Shown here piece by piece: positions 1 through 8,166 of a DNA stretch of 15,099 nucleotides (the stretch's first letter is position 1; each line of letters begins with the position of its first letter). The translations under genes were made by a program, and so were the position numbers. The notes under the pieces were generated by a model, which was not told the origin of the DNA, made no database searches, and saw nothing but the letters and a program-made list of their open reading frames with translations. The stretch is taken from the NCBI GenBank assembly GCA_044354975.1, contig JBIKZA010000058.1, positions 1 through 15,099 of the forward strand, given 5' to 3'. This DNA comes from CAIZGX01 sp044354975 (GTDB taxonomy: Bacteria; Bacteroidota; Bacteroidia; Flavobacteriales_D; Sanyastnellaceae).

Positions 1-1
1 T

Positions 2-3001
2 TTCTATGATGGAAATGAGTATGCGAACTTGTTTGTTAAAACACGCGAGGGTCGTCCAATCTTCATTAAAGGAAACAAAGAACACGGAATCGGTGGCGGA
101 GCAGTTTCATCAAGAATCAATGCTTCTGTATTGGGACTTTACGATAGCGCTCGTCTTCAAGGCCCAATGAAAGCTGGTGCTTCTAGCGATTGGGGCACAA
201 TAGATGCTGAAATTTCTTCTGCATTGGCAAGTGCTTCTTCTATTCGAATTCTATCTAATACTGTAATTAGTCCGAGTGCTAAGCGTGCAATCGCTGAGTT
301 CTCTGCAAAATATACTGGAAAGGTTCAGCACATTCAGTGGGATGCCATTTCATACCAAGGTATGCGTTTGGCTCATAAGAATGTTTTGGGTAAGGAAGTT
401 ATTCCTGCCATAGATTTTTCAAAAGCAAAAACAATTGTTTCTGTTGGAGCAGATTTCTTGGGCACATGGATGTCTTCGAACTTGTTCCAAGGTGCTTATG
501 CCTCAACACGTCGCCCAGAAGGCGAATGGATGAGTAAGCATTATCAGTTTGAAGCTACTATGTCATTGACAGGATCGAACGCAGACGTTCGTATTCCAAT
601 TAAACCTTCACAAGAAGGTGCTGTTGTTGCTGCATTGTACAATGCAATCAAAGGCGGAAGCGCTGAAGTTGCAGGTTTAGATTCTTCTCGCATTGCTCGC
701 ATTGCTGAAGAGTTAAAAGCGAATGCAGGTGAAAGCATTGTTGTTGCGGGAAGCAACAACGTAGATGTTCAATCAATCGTTTGCGCAATTAACAACGCAT
801 TAAGAAACTACGGATCCACGTTAAACGCTGACAAGCCAGTTAATTTCTTCCAAGGAGACGATGCCGCAATGGATCGTTTGGTTGCTGAAATGAACAATGG
901 TCAAGTGGGCGCGTTAATCGTTTACGGAGCGAATCCTGGGTATTCTTACGCAGATGCAGCTGGATTTAAAGCTGCCATGGGTAAAGTAGCAACGGTTGTT
1001 AGCTTCAACGGTTATGCCGATGAGACTTCAGCGAATGTGACTTACAATGCTCCAGATCACCATTACTTAGAGTCATGGAACGATTTAGAGCCAATGGCTG
1101 GGCGAATTGATTTCGTTCAACCAACGATTACACCTTTATACAACACACGTTCTGCACAAGAAAGTCTGTTGCGTTGGTCTGGTAATTCAACATCTTATTA
1201 CGATTATATCAAAGGAACTCATGCAGGTTTGACTTCAGACTTGTTTAACATGAGTATTCACAACGGAACTACGCACAACGTAGCGTTGCCAGTTGCAGAG
1301 AATGCACCGGTGGTTGTTTCTGTTGCTCCAGTTGGAAATGTTATTGTTGAAGCAGCTCCTGTGGTTGTTGCAGCAGCTGCAATTTCAGCCCCAGTGATTG
1401 CAGCATCTCCGGTTAGCTATGATTTAGCTACCGCTTTATCGAACGCAAGTTCAATGGCATCAGGGGAGTGGGAAGTTAGCTTCTACCAGAAGGTAACCAT
1501 TGGTGCTGGTGATTATGCCAACAACCCCGTTCTTCAAGAGACGCCTGACCCAATTACCAAGGTAACCTGGGACAATTACGTAGCTATGTCCCCAACAGAT
1601 GTTAAGCGTTTGAATTTGAATTCATACATCGCTCAGGATGATCCTGCATCTGTGGTTAAAGTAACGATTAACGGTAAGACAGTAACCCTTCCGGTTTGTC
1701 CAACACCGGGTCAAAAGCCAGGAACCATTGGAATCGCATTAGGATATGGTCGTGGTGCGAACAATGAGAAAATTGGTAAGGCAGCTTTCCAAACAGCTGC
1801 CAATGGTGAATATGAGATGAATGAAAACGGAACGCCGAAGACCATTGGTCAGAATGCTTTCCAGTTCGTTTCAACATCTACCACTCGTCAATATATTGGT
1901 ACTGCCGCTATAGAAGTAACAGAAGAAACATATGAATTGGCTTCAACACAACTTCACAACACCGTAATGGGTCGTGATTCAGTTGTTAGAGAGACAGTTT
2001 TAGGTAAATATTTGGCTGAGAAAGAAGCTGAAAAAGGAACAGCTTCATGGAATTTGGTTCCAACCTTACCTGTTCACGAAGATGTGAATGGAGATGGTAA
2101 GATTAATCCAGCAGACCGCAAGCCGGTTAAAGAATTTGATTTGTATAGAGATCATCCTGTAGAAGGGGCTGGACACCGTTGGGGATTGACAATTGATTTG
2201 TCTTCTTGTATCGGTTGCGGTTCTTGTATTACAGCTTGTCATACAGAGAACAACGTTCCTGTCGTAGGTAAAGACGAAGTTCGTCGTCACCGTGACATGC
2301 ACTGGATGCGTATTGACCGTTATTTCTCTTCAGAATACCAACCTATTGATTTATCTCAGACGTTGGAAAAAACGGAGGAGGCTACAGGCAAGGGTGCAAT
2401 TGGTGCTTACCGCGAAATGGAGAATCCAGAAGAGAATCCACGTACTGTTCACATGCCAATGATGTGTCAGCACTGTAACCACGCTCCTTGCGAAACTGTT
2501 TGTCCTGTTGCTGCAACAACACACAGTAATGAAGGTTTGAACAACATGGCATACAATCGTTGCATTGGTACACGTTACTGCGCAAACAACTGTCCATATA
2601 AAGTTCGTCGTTTCAACTGGTTCAACTATGTAACAAACGATAAGTTTGCAAACTTCAATCCATCACAAGATGAAAGTCTTCGTTGGGTATTGAATCCAGA
2701 TGTTACAGTTCGTACACGCGGTGTAATGGAGAAATGTAGCATGTGTCAGCAACGTATCCAGGCGGGTAAGTTGGTTGCTAAGAAAGACGGTACTCCTGTT
2801 CAAGACGGATCAATCGTTACCGCATGTGCCGAGGCTTGTCCTACGCATGCGATTGTGTTCGGAGATTTGAACGATACAAAATCAGAGAACACAGAGCGTT
2901 CGAAGAACAATCGTTCATACCATTCATTAGAAGAAGTTGGAATTCAGCCAAACGTATTCTACATGACAAAAGTTAGAAACCTAGAAGAAACTGAAGCATA
3001 A
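2..3001 (+). CDS. actB: ActB, molybdopterin-like/FeS fusion subunit of alternative complex III (5' partial)
   Basis: This is the peripheral electron-transfer subunit of the quinol-oxidising alternative complex III (ACIII), expected on the periplasmic face. The frame is open to the window edge: nine codons ahead of the TTG at 29 (FYDGNEYAN) continue the conserved N-terminal domain, so 29 is not the true start. I infer that some tens of residues, including any Tat-type signal, are missing. The first two thirds resemble a molybdopterin oxidoreductase that in this family carries no Mo cofactor. The last third is a ferredoxin-type domain with cysteine groups CxxCxxCxxxC (2207-2239), CxxCxxxxCxxxC (2465-2503), CIGTRYC plus CxxxC (2561-2593), CxxC (2735-2746) and CxxxC (2825-2839). 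That is 15 cysteines, which fits three [4Fe-4S] and one [3Fe-4S] cluster; the Thr in CIGTRYC fits the 3Fe site. An Ala/Val/Pro stretch and an EF-hand-like loop are listed separately. actC starts 3 nt after the stop. Confidence 0.95.
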   Translation, partial: FYDGNEYANLFVKTREGRPIFIKGNKEHGIGGGAVSSRINASVLGLYDSARLQGPMKAGASSDWGTIDAEISSALASASSIRILSNTVISPSAKRAIAEFSAKYTGKVQHIQWDAISYQGMRLAHKNVLGKEVIPAIDFSKAKTIVSVGADFLGTWMSSNLFQGAYASTRRPEGEWMSKHYQFEATMSLTGSNADVRIPIKPSQEGAVVAALYNAIKGGSAEVAGLDSSRIARIAEELKANAGESIVVAGSNNVDVQSIVCAINNALRNYGSTLNADKPVNFFQGDDAAMDRLVAEMNNGQVGALIVYGANPGYSYADAAGFKAAMGKVATVVSFNGYADETSANVTYNAPDHHYLESWNDLEPMAGRIDFVQPTITPLYNTRSAQESLLRWSGNSTSYYDYIKGTHAGLTSDLFNMSIHNGTTHNVALPVAENAPVVVSVAPVGNVIVEAAPVVVAAAAISAPVIAASPVSYDLATALSNASSMASGEWEVSFYQKVTIGAGDYANNPVLQETPDPITKVTWDNYVAMSPTDVKRLNLNSYIAQDDPASVVKVTINGKTVTLPVCPTPGQKPGTIGIALGYGRGANNEKIGKAAFQTAANGEYEMNENGTPKTIGQNAFQFVSTSTTRQYIGTAAIEVTEETYELASTQLHNTVMGRDSVVRETVLGKYLAEKEAEKGTASWNLVPTLPVHEDVNGDGKINPADRKPVKEFDLYRDHPVEGAGHRWGLTIDLSSCIGCGSCITACHTENNVPVVGKDEVRRHRDMHWMRIDRYFSSEYQPIDLSQTLEKTEEATGKGAIGAYREMENPEENPRTVHMPMMCQHCNHAPCETVCPVAATTHSNEGLNNMAYNRCIGTRYCANNCPYKVRRFNWFNYVTNDKFANFNPSQDESLRWVLNPDVTVRTRGVMEKCSMCQQRIQAGKLVAKKDGTPVQDGSIVTACAEACPTHAIVFGDLNDTKSENTERSKNNRSYHSLEEVGIQPNVFYMTKVRNLEETEA
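1280..1414 (+). other. Ala/Val/Pro-rich low-complexity segment inside ActB
   Basis: About 45 codons encode a run made almost only of Ala, Val, Pro, Ile and Ser, with motifs such as APVVVSVAP and APVVVAAAAISAPV. It falls between the end of the molybdopterin-like body (after the QESLLRW and YYDYIK region) and the segment starting SYDLATALSNAS. The composition suggests a flexible or extended linker, not a catalytic element. The reading frame and base composition continue smoothly on both sides, so it is not an insertion sequence. Whether relatives share it cannot be judged here. Confidence 0.6.
2081..2116 (+). other. Dockerin/EF-hand-like calcium loop in ActB
   Basis: These 12 codons encode DVNGDGKINPAD, which fits the DxNxDGxxNxxD calcium loop of type I dockerins and of many EF-hand-like loops. 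Asp/Asn stand at positions 1, 3, 5, 9 and 12, Gly at 6 and Ile at 8. It occurs once, about 30 residues before the first cysteine group, at the hinge between the molybdopterin-like part and the FeS part. A true dockerin has two such segments, so this is a lone loop. Calcium binding is inferred from the motif only. Confidence 0.6.
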
Positions 3002-3004
3002 GCC

Positions 3005-4381
3005 ATGATAAAAGAAGCAGCTATTCGCAGACCCCTTATTCTTGGTCACAAGACCTACCATGACATCACGAACGATGTTGTTGGTCCAATTGAAGGCAAA
3101 GCACCTCGTCAGTGGAAAATTGCTATCTCTATCGCTGCAGTTATTGCATTGTATGGAGTAGGGTCAATCATGTACCTAGTAGGTACGGGTATTGGAGCAT
3201 GGGGATTGAACAAGACCGTTGGTTGGTCATGGGATATCACCAACTTCGTTTGGTGGGTTGGTATTGGTCACGCAGGAACATTGATTTCAGCGGTATTGTT
3301 ACTTTTCCGTCAACGTTGGAGAATGGCTATTAACCGTTCAGCGGAGGCGATGACCATTTTCGCTGTATTGATGGCTGCGTTATTCCCTGTATTCCACATG
3401 GGACGTGTATGGCAGGCATACTGGACACTTCCATTGCCGAACCAATTCGGTTCACTTTGGCCGAACTTTAACTCACCATTGATGTGGGACGTATTTGCGA
3501 TTTCGACCTACTTCTCTGTATCGTTGGTGTTTTGGTACATTGGTTTAATTCCTGACTTCGCGACCATTCGCGACCGTATGGTTAAGCCACTTCCAAAGAA
3601 GATTTATGGAATTCTTTCTTTCGGATGGTCTGGACGTGCTAAGCACTGGACACGTTTCGAGGAGGTATCTTTAGTTCTTGCAGGTATTGCTACCCCTCTT
3701 GTATTCTCGGTTCACTCGATTGTATCGATGGACTTTGCTACATCAATAGTTCCGGGATGGCACGCAACAATTTTCCCTCCTTATTTCGTATCTGGAGCGG
3801 TATTCTCAGGATTTGCAATGGTATTGACGCTGTTGTTGATTATGAGAAAGACCATGCGTCTTGAGGCTTATATAAACATTGCTCACATTGAATACATGAA
3901 TATTGTAATCATTGTAACGGGCTCTATCGTAGGTGTTGCTTATTTAACGGAGTTATTTATTTCTTGGTACAGTGGTGTTGAGTACGAATCATACGCATTC
4001 ATCAACCGTTTCTCTGGACCATACAGTTGGGCTTACTGGATGATGATGACATGTAACGTTATCTCTCCACAGTTGTTCTGGTTCAAGAAAATTAGAACAA
4101 GTTTAACTGCAACGTTCTTGTTGTCTATTGTAGTAAACATTGGAATGTGGTTCGAGCGTTTTGTAATCATTGTGACTTCTATTCACCGTGATTACACGCC
4201 AGGAGCTTGGGGGGAGTTTCACCCAAGTGTAACTGACATTGGATTTTTCGTTGGAACCCTCGGAATCTTTTTCACTTTGTTCTTGTTGTTCGCGCGTTAC
4301 TTCCCTGTTTTAGCGTTGAATGAATTGAAGACAATCTTAAAAGTTTCGGGCGAAAGCTACAAGAACGCAGACAAACATTAA
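3005..4381 (+). CDS. actC: ActC, NrfD/PsrC-family quinol-binding membrane subunit of ACIII
   Basis: This 458-residue integral membrane protein belongs to the NrfD/PsrC family and is the main quinol-oxidising membrane anchor of ACIII. Hydrophobic segments alternate with short loops through most of its length, the first at about residues 38-62 and 78-101, consistent with the roughly ten helices of the family. His131 in FPVFHMGRVW and Asp162 in SPLMWDVF lie in strongly conserved stretches near the periplasm-facing quinol site of the family; their role here is inferred. The cytoplasmic N-terminus carries ActC-like features (RRPLILG, then GKAPRQW). The ATG lies 3 nt after the actB stop, which implies coupled translation, and actD follows after 19 nt. 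The length is normal and no disruption is seen. Confidence 0.95.
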   Translation: MIKEAAIRRPLILGHKTYHDITNDVVGPIEGKAPRQWKIAISIAAVIALYGVGSIMYLVGTGIGAWGLNKTVGWSWDITNFVWWVGIGHAGTLISAVLLLFRQRWRMAINRSAEAMTIFAVLMAALFPVFHMGRVWQAYWTLPLPNQFGSLWPNFNSPLMWDVFAISTYFSVSLVFWYIGLIPDFATIRDRMVKPLPKKIYGILSFGWSGRAKHWTRFEEVSLVLAGIATPLVFSVHSIVSMDFATSIVPGWHATIFPPYFVSGAVFSGFAMVLTLLLIMRKTMRLEAYINIAHIEYMNIVIIVTGSIVGVAYLTELFISWYSGVEYESYAFINRFSGPYSWAYWMMMTCNVISPQLFWFKKIRTSLTATFLLSIVVNIGMWFERFVIIVTSIHRDYTPGAWGEFHPSVTDIGFFVGTLGIFFTLFLLFARYFPVLALNELKTILKVSGESYKNADKH

Positions 4382-4400
4382 AAACTGAACTATTAAGGCA

Positions 4401-4934
4401 ATGGCAAATAAAGTATTTCACGTAATGTACGACGACGACCAAAAGTTGTTGGATGCGGCTACGGTGTTGGTAAAACAAGGAGTTCAGGTGAAAGATGTAT
4501 TTTCTCCTTTTCCTGTGCACGGAATAGATCCAATCATTGGAGTTAAGCGTACCCGCTTAGCAATTGCATCGTTCATGTATGCAACTACTGGAACATTATT
4601 GGCAATCTTAGGGACATGGTACTTCATGATTCATGATTGGCCTATGAATATTGGAGGTAAGCCGAGCTTTACATGGATTGAAAATGCACCGGCATTCGTT
4701 CCAATTATTTTTGAATTTTCGGTGTTCTGCGCAGCCCACGGTATGGCAATAACATATTTGTTGCGTAACGGAACTCTTCCAGGAATGCCAGCCTCTAATC
4801 CAGATCCAAGAACTACAGACGATAAGTTTGTAATTGAAATTGTTACAGAAGATAATCACGCATTCTCTGTATCTGATTTGGAAGAAAAAATACGTGCAAC
4901 TGAAGTTTTTGAATTAAGCATAAAGGACTGTTAA
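4401..4934 (+). CDS. actD: ActD, DUF3341 membrane subunit of ACIII
   Basis: This 177-residue protein matches the DUF3341 family, the ActD subunit of alternative complex III. A soluble N-terminal part (residues 1-50, with HVMYDDDQKLLDAA and the conserved FSPFPVHGID) is followed by two transmembrane helices at about 53-76 and 97-121 and a soluble C-terminal tail containing NPDPRTTDDKF. ActD has no redox cofactor; it packs against ActC and ActF and is thought to be structural. It starts 19 nt after actC and ends one base before the actE start (TAA, G, ATG), so it is firmly inside the operon. Nothing looks altered. Confidence 0.93.
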   Translation: MANKVFHVMYDDDQKLLDAATVLVKQGVQVKDVFSPFPVHGIDPIIGVKRTRLAIASFMYATTGTLLAILGTWYFMIHDWPMNIGGKPSFTWIENAPAFVPIIFEFSVFCAAHGMAITYLLRNGTLPGMPASNPDPRTTDDKFVIEIVTEDNHAFSVSDLEEKIRATEVFELSIKDC

Positions 4935-4935
4935 G

Positions 4936-5625
4936 ATGAAGCGTCCCCTACTAAACACATTTTCGGCTATCACAGTAGCAATTGCATTTGCTTCTTGTGG
5001 TGTAGACACGAATTCTCCTGGTGTAGAATACATGCCAGATATGTATCGCTCTCCTGCATTGGAAGCGTACGTAGATTACGGATCAAATAAACACATGGAT
5101 TGGACGCAGAGTCAGAAGGACGAAGCGGGAGTTCAAGCCGTGTTGTCGCGCATTCCTGCAAAGGGAAGTATTGCCTATGCAGGTGATGATGCTGTGTTTG
5201 GAATGCCATACGCGTTGCCTAATGACACGACAGGCTATTCAAGAGCCGCACGTGAAATTCATTCACCATTGCTTGCAAACAAAGTAAACATTGAAGAAGG
5301 AAAACGTTTGTACTTAATCTTCTGTCAACATTGTCATGGTAAAGAGGGTCACGGTGACGGAGCCATTTCAAAGAATGGTTTGATCGCTGGTATTCCTGAT
5401 TATGCAACTAAGTTGAAAGATTTAGAAGAAGGGAAGATGTACCATACCCTTCAATATGGAAAAGGATTAATGGGATCACATGCTTCTCAATTGAATCAAA
5501 AAGAGCGTTGGCAGATTTTGGAGTGGGTGAAGTGTCTTCAAAAAGGCATTGCTACGCCTGAGTTTGATGCGAAGGGAATGTTAAAGGTTGCCTCTGCGGA
5601 AGCAGCAGCAGATTCAACAAAATAA
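4936..5625 (+). CDS. actE: ActE, monohaem cytochrome c lipoprotein of ACIII
   Basis: This 229-residue periplasmic cytochrome c subunit should carry electrons within ACIII towards the oxidase. The N-terminus is a lipoprotein signal (basic MKRP, hydrophobic core) ending in AFASC with Cys21 as the lipidation site, so the protein is probably anchored to the membrane by lipid. One haem-binding motif CQHCH is present (Cys130, Cys133, His134), followed by GKEGHGDG. Met179 in GLMGSHASQL is a good candidate for the sixth haem ligand. The C-terminus ends in an Ala-rich tail. Only one CxxCH is visible, which fits ActE and not the multihaem ActA. The start lies one base after the actD stop. Confidence 0.93.
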   Translation: MKRPLLNTFSAITVAIAFASCGVDTNSPGVEYMPDMYRSPALEAYVDYGSNKHMDWTQSQKDEAGVQAVLSRIPAKGSIAYAGDDAVFGMPYALPNDTTGYSRAAREIHSPLLANKVNIEEGKRLYLIFCQHCHGKEGHGDGAISKNGLIAGIPDYATKLKDLEEGKMYHTLQYGKGLMGSHASQLNQKERWQILEWVKCLQKGIATPEFDAKGMLKVASAEAAADSTK

Positions 5626-5647
5626 TAAGAACTAGAAGGAATAACGT

Positions 5648-6889
5648 ATGTCACAGGATAAATTACAATTCCAATTTCCGTCACAAACTAAAATGTGGAC
5701 GACGGCATTGATGGCCATTGGTGGAGTTTCGGCTTTGCTAGGATGGTTTGCTGATAAAACAGATCATCACCAATACTGGTGGGCAATGTTGTTAATCAGC
5801 GGATTCTTCTTCTTTGCTATTGCATTGGGAGTTTTATTCTTCTATTCTCTTCAGTATGCTGCTGAGGTTGCCTGGTCAGCATTATTGAAGCGTTTGTTTG
5901 AAGCAATTTTTTCATACATCCCATACGGTTTAGGTGTGATTGTTTTGGTTTTATTGGTTGGACAATTTCACGGACATCATTTGTACCATTGGATGGATTC
6001 ATCTGTTTACGATCCTGCTAGTGAAAATTACGACGAGATTATAGCTGGAAAGCAGGCATACTTTACTCCATGGTTCTTCTGGTTAAGAGTGGTTGCATAT
6101 GCTGCCGTTTTTGTTGGATTTGCTCGTTATTTCCGAAAGTGGTCTTTGCAAGAAGATGCTGTTGGAGGAACTGAGATTCACTACAAGATGTATAAGAAAG
6201 GTGCAACATTCTTGGTGTTGTTCGCTGTATTCTCCTCTACAATGGCTTGGGATTGGTTAATGTCTATCGACACACACTGGTACAGCACAATGTACGGATG
6301 GTACATCTTCTCTGGAATGTGGGTGACAGCTATGACTATGGCGACGTTAATCTTGGTTTGGTTGCGTGGAAAAGGATATTACGCTATGATGAACGAATCT
6401 CATATTCACGATATGGGTAAATGGATGTTCGCTATATCAATGTTGTGGAGCTACTTGTGGTTCTGCCAATACATGTTGATTTGGTATTCAAATATTCCAG
6501 AAGAGATCACTTACTTCAAGGAGCGTTATGATCACTACATGATTCTTATGTGGACGATTTTCGCAGTGAACTTTGTTGTTCCTTTTTACACATTGATTTC
6601 TCGTGATGCAAAACGTAACACGAAGTATTTAACAAGAGTGGGAGTTATTATTTTAATTGGTCACTTTGCAGATTTGTATTTAGCTGTTATTCCTGGAACC
6701 ATTCACGGACATTTGTTATGGGGATTTGGTGAAGGCCACCATGCAAATTTCGGTTGGTGGTTCGAAATTGGAATGTTACTCGGATTTTTAGGATTGTTCT
6801 TGCGTGTGGTGTTAACCACCTTAACCAAGGCTCCTCTTATTCCGAAGAACCATCCTTTCCTACAAGAAAGCGAAAACCATCACATTTAA
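5648..6889 (+). CDS. actF: ActF, second polytopic NrfD-like membrane subunit of ACIII
   Basis: This 413-residue, very hydrophobic protein has about ten predicted transmembrane helices and is the ActF subunit of ACIII, a distant relative of ActC. Seen in the sequence are TM segments near the start (TTALMAIGGVSALLGWFA and AMLLISGFFFFAIALGVLFF), a His-rich loop (QFHGHHLYHW), the conserved STMAWDWLMSIDTHWYST region, and IPGTIHGHLLWGF near the end. In known ACIII structures ActC and ActF form two pseudo-symmetric bundles; a role for ActF in proton transfer has been proposed but is not settled. A purine-rich AGAAGGA at 5634-5640 precedes the ATG and may aid initiation. coxB follows after 29 nt. Confidence 0.93.
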   Translation: MSQDKLQFQFPSQTKMWTTALMAIGGVSALLGWFADKTDHHQYWWAMLLISGFFFFAIALGVLFFYSLQYAAEVAWSALLKRLFEAIFSYIPYGLGVIVLVLLVGQFHGHHLYHWMDSSVYDPASENYDEIIAGKQAYFTPWFFWLRVVAYAAVFVGFARYFRKWSLQEDAVGGTEIHYKMYKKGATFLVLFAVFSSTMAWDWLMSIDTHWYSTMYGWYIFSGMWVTAMTMATLILVWLRGKGYYAMMNESHIHDMGKWMFAISMLWSYLWFCQYMLIWYSNIPEEITYFKERYDHYMILMWTIFAVNFVVPFYTLISRDAKRNTKYLTRVGVIILIGHFADLYLAVIPGTIHGHLLWGFGEGHHANFGWWFEIGMLLGFLGLFLRVVLTTLTKAPLIPKNHPFLQESENHHI

Positions 6890-6918
6890 TAGAATCGTAA
6901 GAAAAAAAAGATAGTCAA

Positions 6919-8154
6919 ATGAAACTACTAATTCTTTTAGTGATCATACTTGCAGTAATTGCCATAGCGCAATTGACTAAAGTGTATGAATTGAGCCGTT
7001 CGTTAAGAAAGAACAAAGAGGAGGAGATCTCTGCGGCCGACAATAAACTGAATGCTAACTTGATGTTAGTCTGGATGTTTTTATTCTTTGTAGGAACTGT
7101 ATTCCTGTATGTGAGATACGGAGATTACCTGCCGGTAGCGGCTTCTGAGCACGGAGTGGATGTAGATAAATTGATGAATGTCAATATTTGGATGGTGACG
7201 GTATCCTTTTTCATCGTCAACTTTTTCCTTTTCTACTTTGCTTGGAAATATCAATTTAAAAAGGGAAGAAAAGCAAAGTTTTTCGCACATGACAATCGCT
7301 TGGAGATGCTATGGACTTTGGTTCCGGGTGTTTTGTTGGCCTTCGTTATTGTGTATGGTCTTATTACTTGGAACAAGATTACAGGTCCTGCTTCTGCTGA
7401 TGCTATTCAAATTGAATTATACAGCAGACAATTCGATTGGACGGCTCGTTATCCTGGTGAAAACAAAACCTTTGGTACGGCAAGTTATAATTTGATTAGT
7501 ACTTCTAATCCGCTTGGTCTTGTAACAAAAGAAGGAATTCGTGCTAAGATGGACGAGTTGGATGCCCAAATTGAAAATGTTGAACATCAGTTGGCCGAAA
7601 ATAAGCTTATGCCTTTGATGCCAGAGAGCTACGTAGCTACTTTGGAAGATAAGGTTAGCCGATTGAAGCGACATAAACAGCGCATTGCAGACATAGATGA
7701 GAACAGCGTTAATGGAATAAGCACATGGGAATCTGGAAACGATGACCGTTTGGTGAAAGGTGAAATGCACATTCCGGTAAACAAAGAGATTGAGTTTATT
7801 TTCCGTTCACAAGATGTTATTCACTCAGCATATATGCCTCACTTCCGATCACAAATGAACTCGGTCCCTGGGGTAGCAACTCGTATGAAAATGACGCCAA
7901 CAGTAACAACCGCGGAAATGCGTAAGATTACGGGTAATGATTCTTTCAACTACATTCTTCTTTGTAATAAGGTTTGTGGGGCGGCTCACTTCAACATGCA
8001 AATGAAAATTGTTGTTGAAAGCGAGGCAGATTACAATGCGTGGGTTACTAAACAAAAAATGTTTAAAGCCCCTGAAGTAAAAGAAGCAGCGGATACAACT
8101 TTAGCAAACGAACCTAAAAAAGATACTTTAGCCACAGCAATGGGCGCTAAATAA
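6919..8154 (+). CDS. coxB: Cytochrome c oxidase subunit II (CuA)
   Basis: This 411-residue subunit accepts electrons at the binuclear CuA centre and passes them to haem a in CoxA. Hydrophobic helices lie at about residues 1-18, 47-65, 89-109 and 130-149, so there is more than the two-helix hairpin of the minimal family; the conserved EMLWTLVP marks the last. The cupredoxin domain starts near YSRQFDWTARYPG. CuA ligands are present: His302 (DVIHSAYMPHF), then Cys349, Cys353, His357 and Met360 in CNKVCGAAHFNM. The position usually held by Glu (CSExC) is Lys351. Residues 199-263 form a charged helical insertion listed separately. The Thr/Lys/Ala-rich C-terminal tail has no motif. It lies between actF and coxA, with coxA 12 nt downstream. 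Confidence 0.96.
   Translation: MKLLILLVIILAVIAIAQLTKVYELSRSLRKNKEEEISAADNKLNANLMLVWMFLFFVGTVFLYVRYGDYLPVAASEHGVDVDKLMNVNIWMVTVSFFIVNFFLFYFAWKYQFKKGRKAKFFAHDNRLEMLWTLVPGVLLAFVIVYGLITWNKITGPASADAIQIELYSRQFDWTARYPGENKTFGTASYNLISTSNPLGLVTKEGIRAKMDELDAQIENVEHQLAENKLMPLMPESYVATLEDKVSRLKRHKQRIADIDENSVNGISTWESGNDDRLVKGEMHIPVNKEIEFIFRSQDVIHSAYMPHFRSQMNSVPGVATRMKMTPTVTTAEMRKITGNDSFNYILLCNKVCGAAHFNMQMKIVVESEADYNAWVTKQKMFKAPEVKEAADTTLANEPKKDTLATAMGAK
7513..7707 (+). other. Charged, coiled-coil-like insertion in the CuA domain of CoxB
   Basis: About 65 codons between the first strands of the CuA domain (ending NLISTSNP) and the strand containing DRLVKGEMHIPVNKE encode a Lys/Glu/Leu-rich stretch. It includes MDELDAQIENVEHQLAENK and LEDKVSRLKRHKQRIADID, two likely antiparallel helices joined by LMPLMPESY. 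Minimal oxidase subunits II have only a short loop here. It keeps the reading frame and looks native. I infer a lineage-specific helical hairpin, possibly contacting ACIII or another subunit. Confidence 0.6.
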
Positions 8155-8166
8155 TAAGAGATAATC

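Noticed and set aside
29..31. TTG at 29 as the start of actB
   Set aside because: The frame is open to the window edge and the upstream codons (YDGNEYAN) continue conserved ActB sequence, so the gene is simply cut by the window.
29..2000. ActB N-terminal domain as an active molybdenum enzyme
   Set aside because: The fusion with the four-cluster FeS domain and the actCDEF neighbours identify it as ActB, whose molybdopterin-like domain is known to lack the cofactor.
2081..2116. Dockerin domain for cellulosome attachment
   Set aside because: Only one of the two required segments is present and there is no cohesin, carbohydrate enzyme or scaffold gene nearby; only a lone calcium-type loop is supported.
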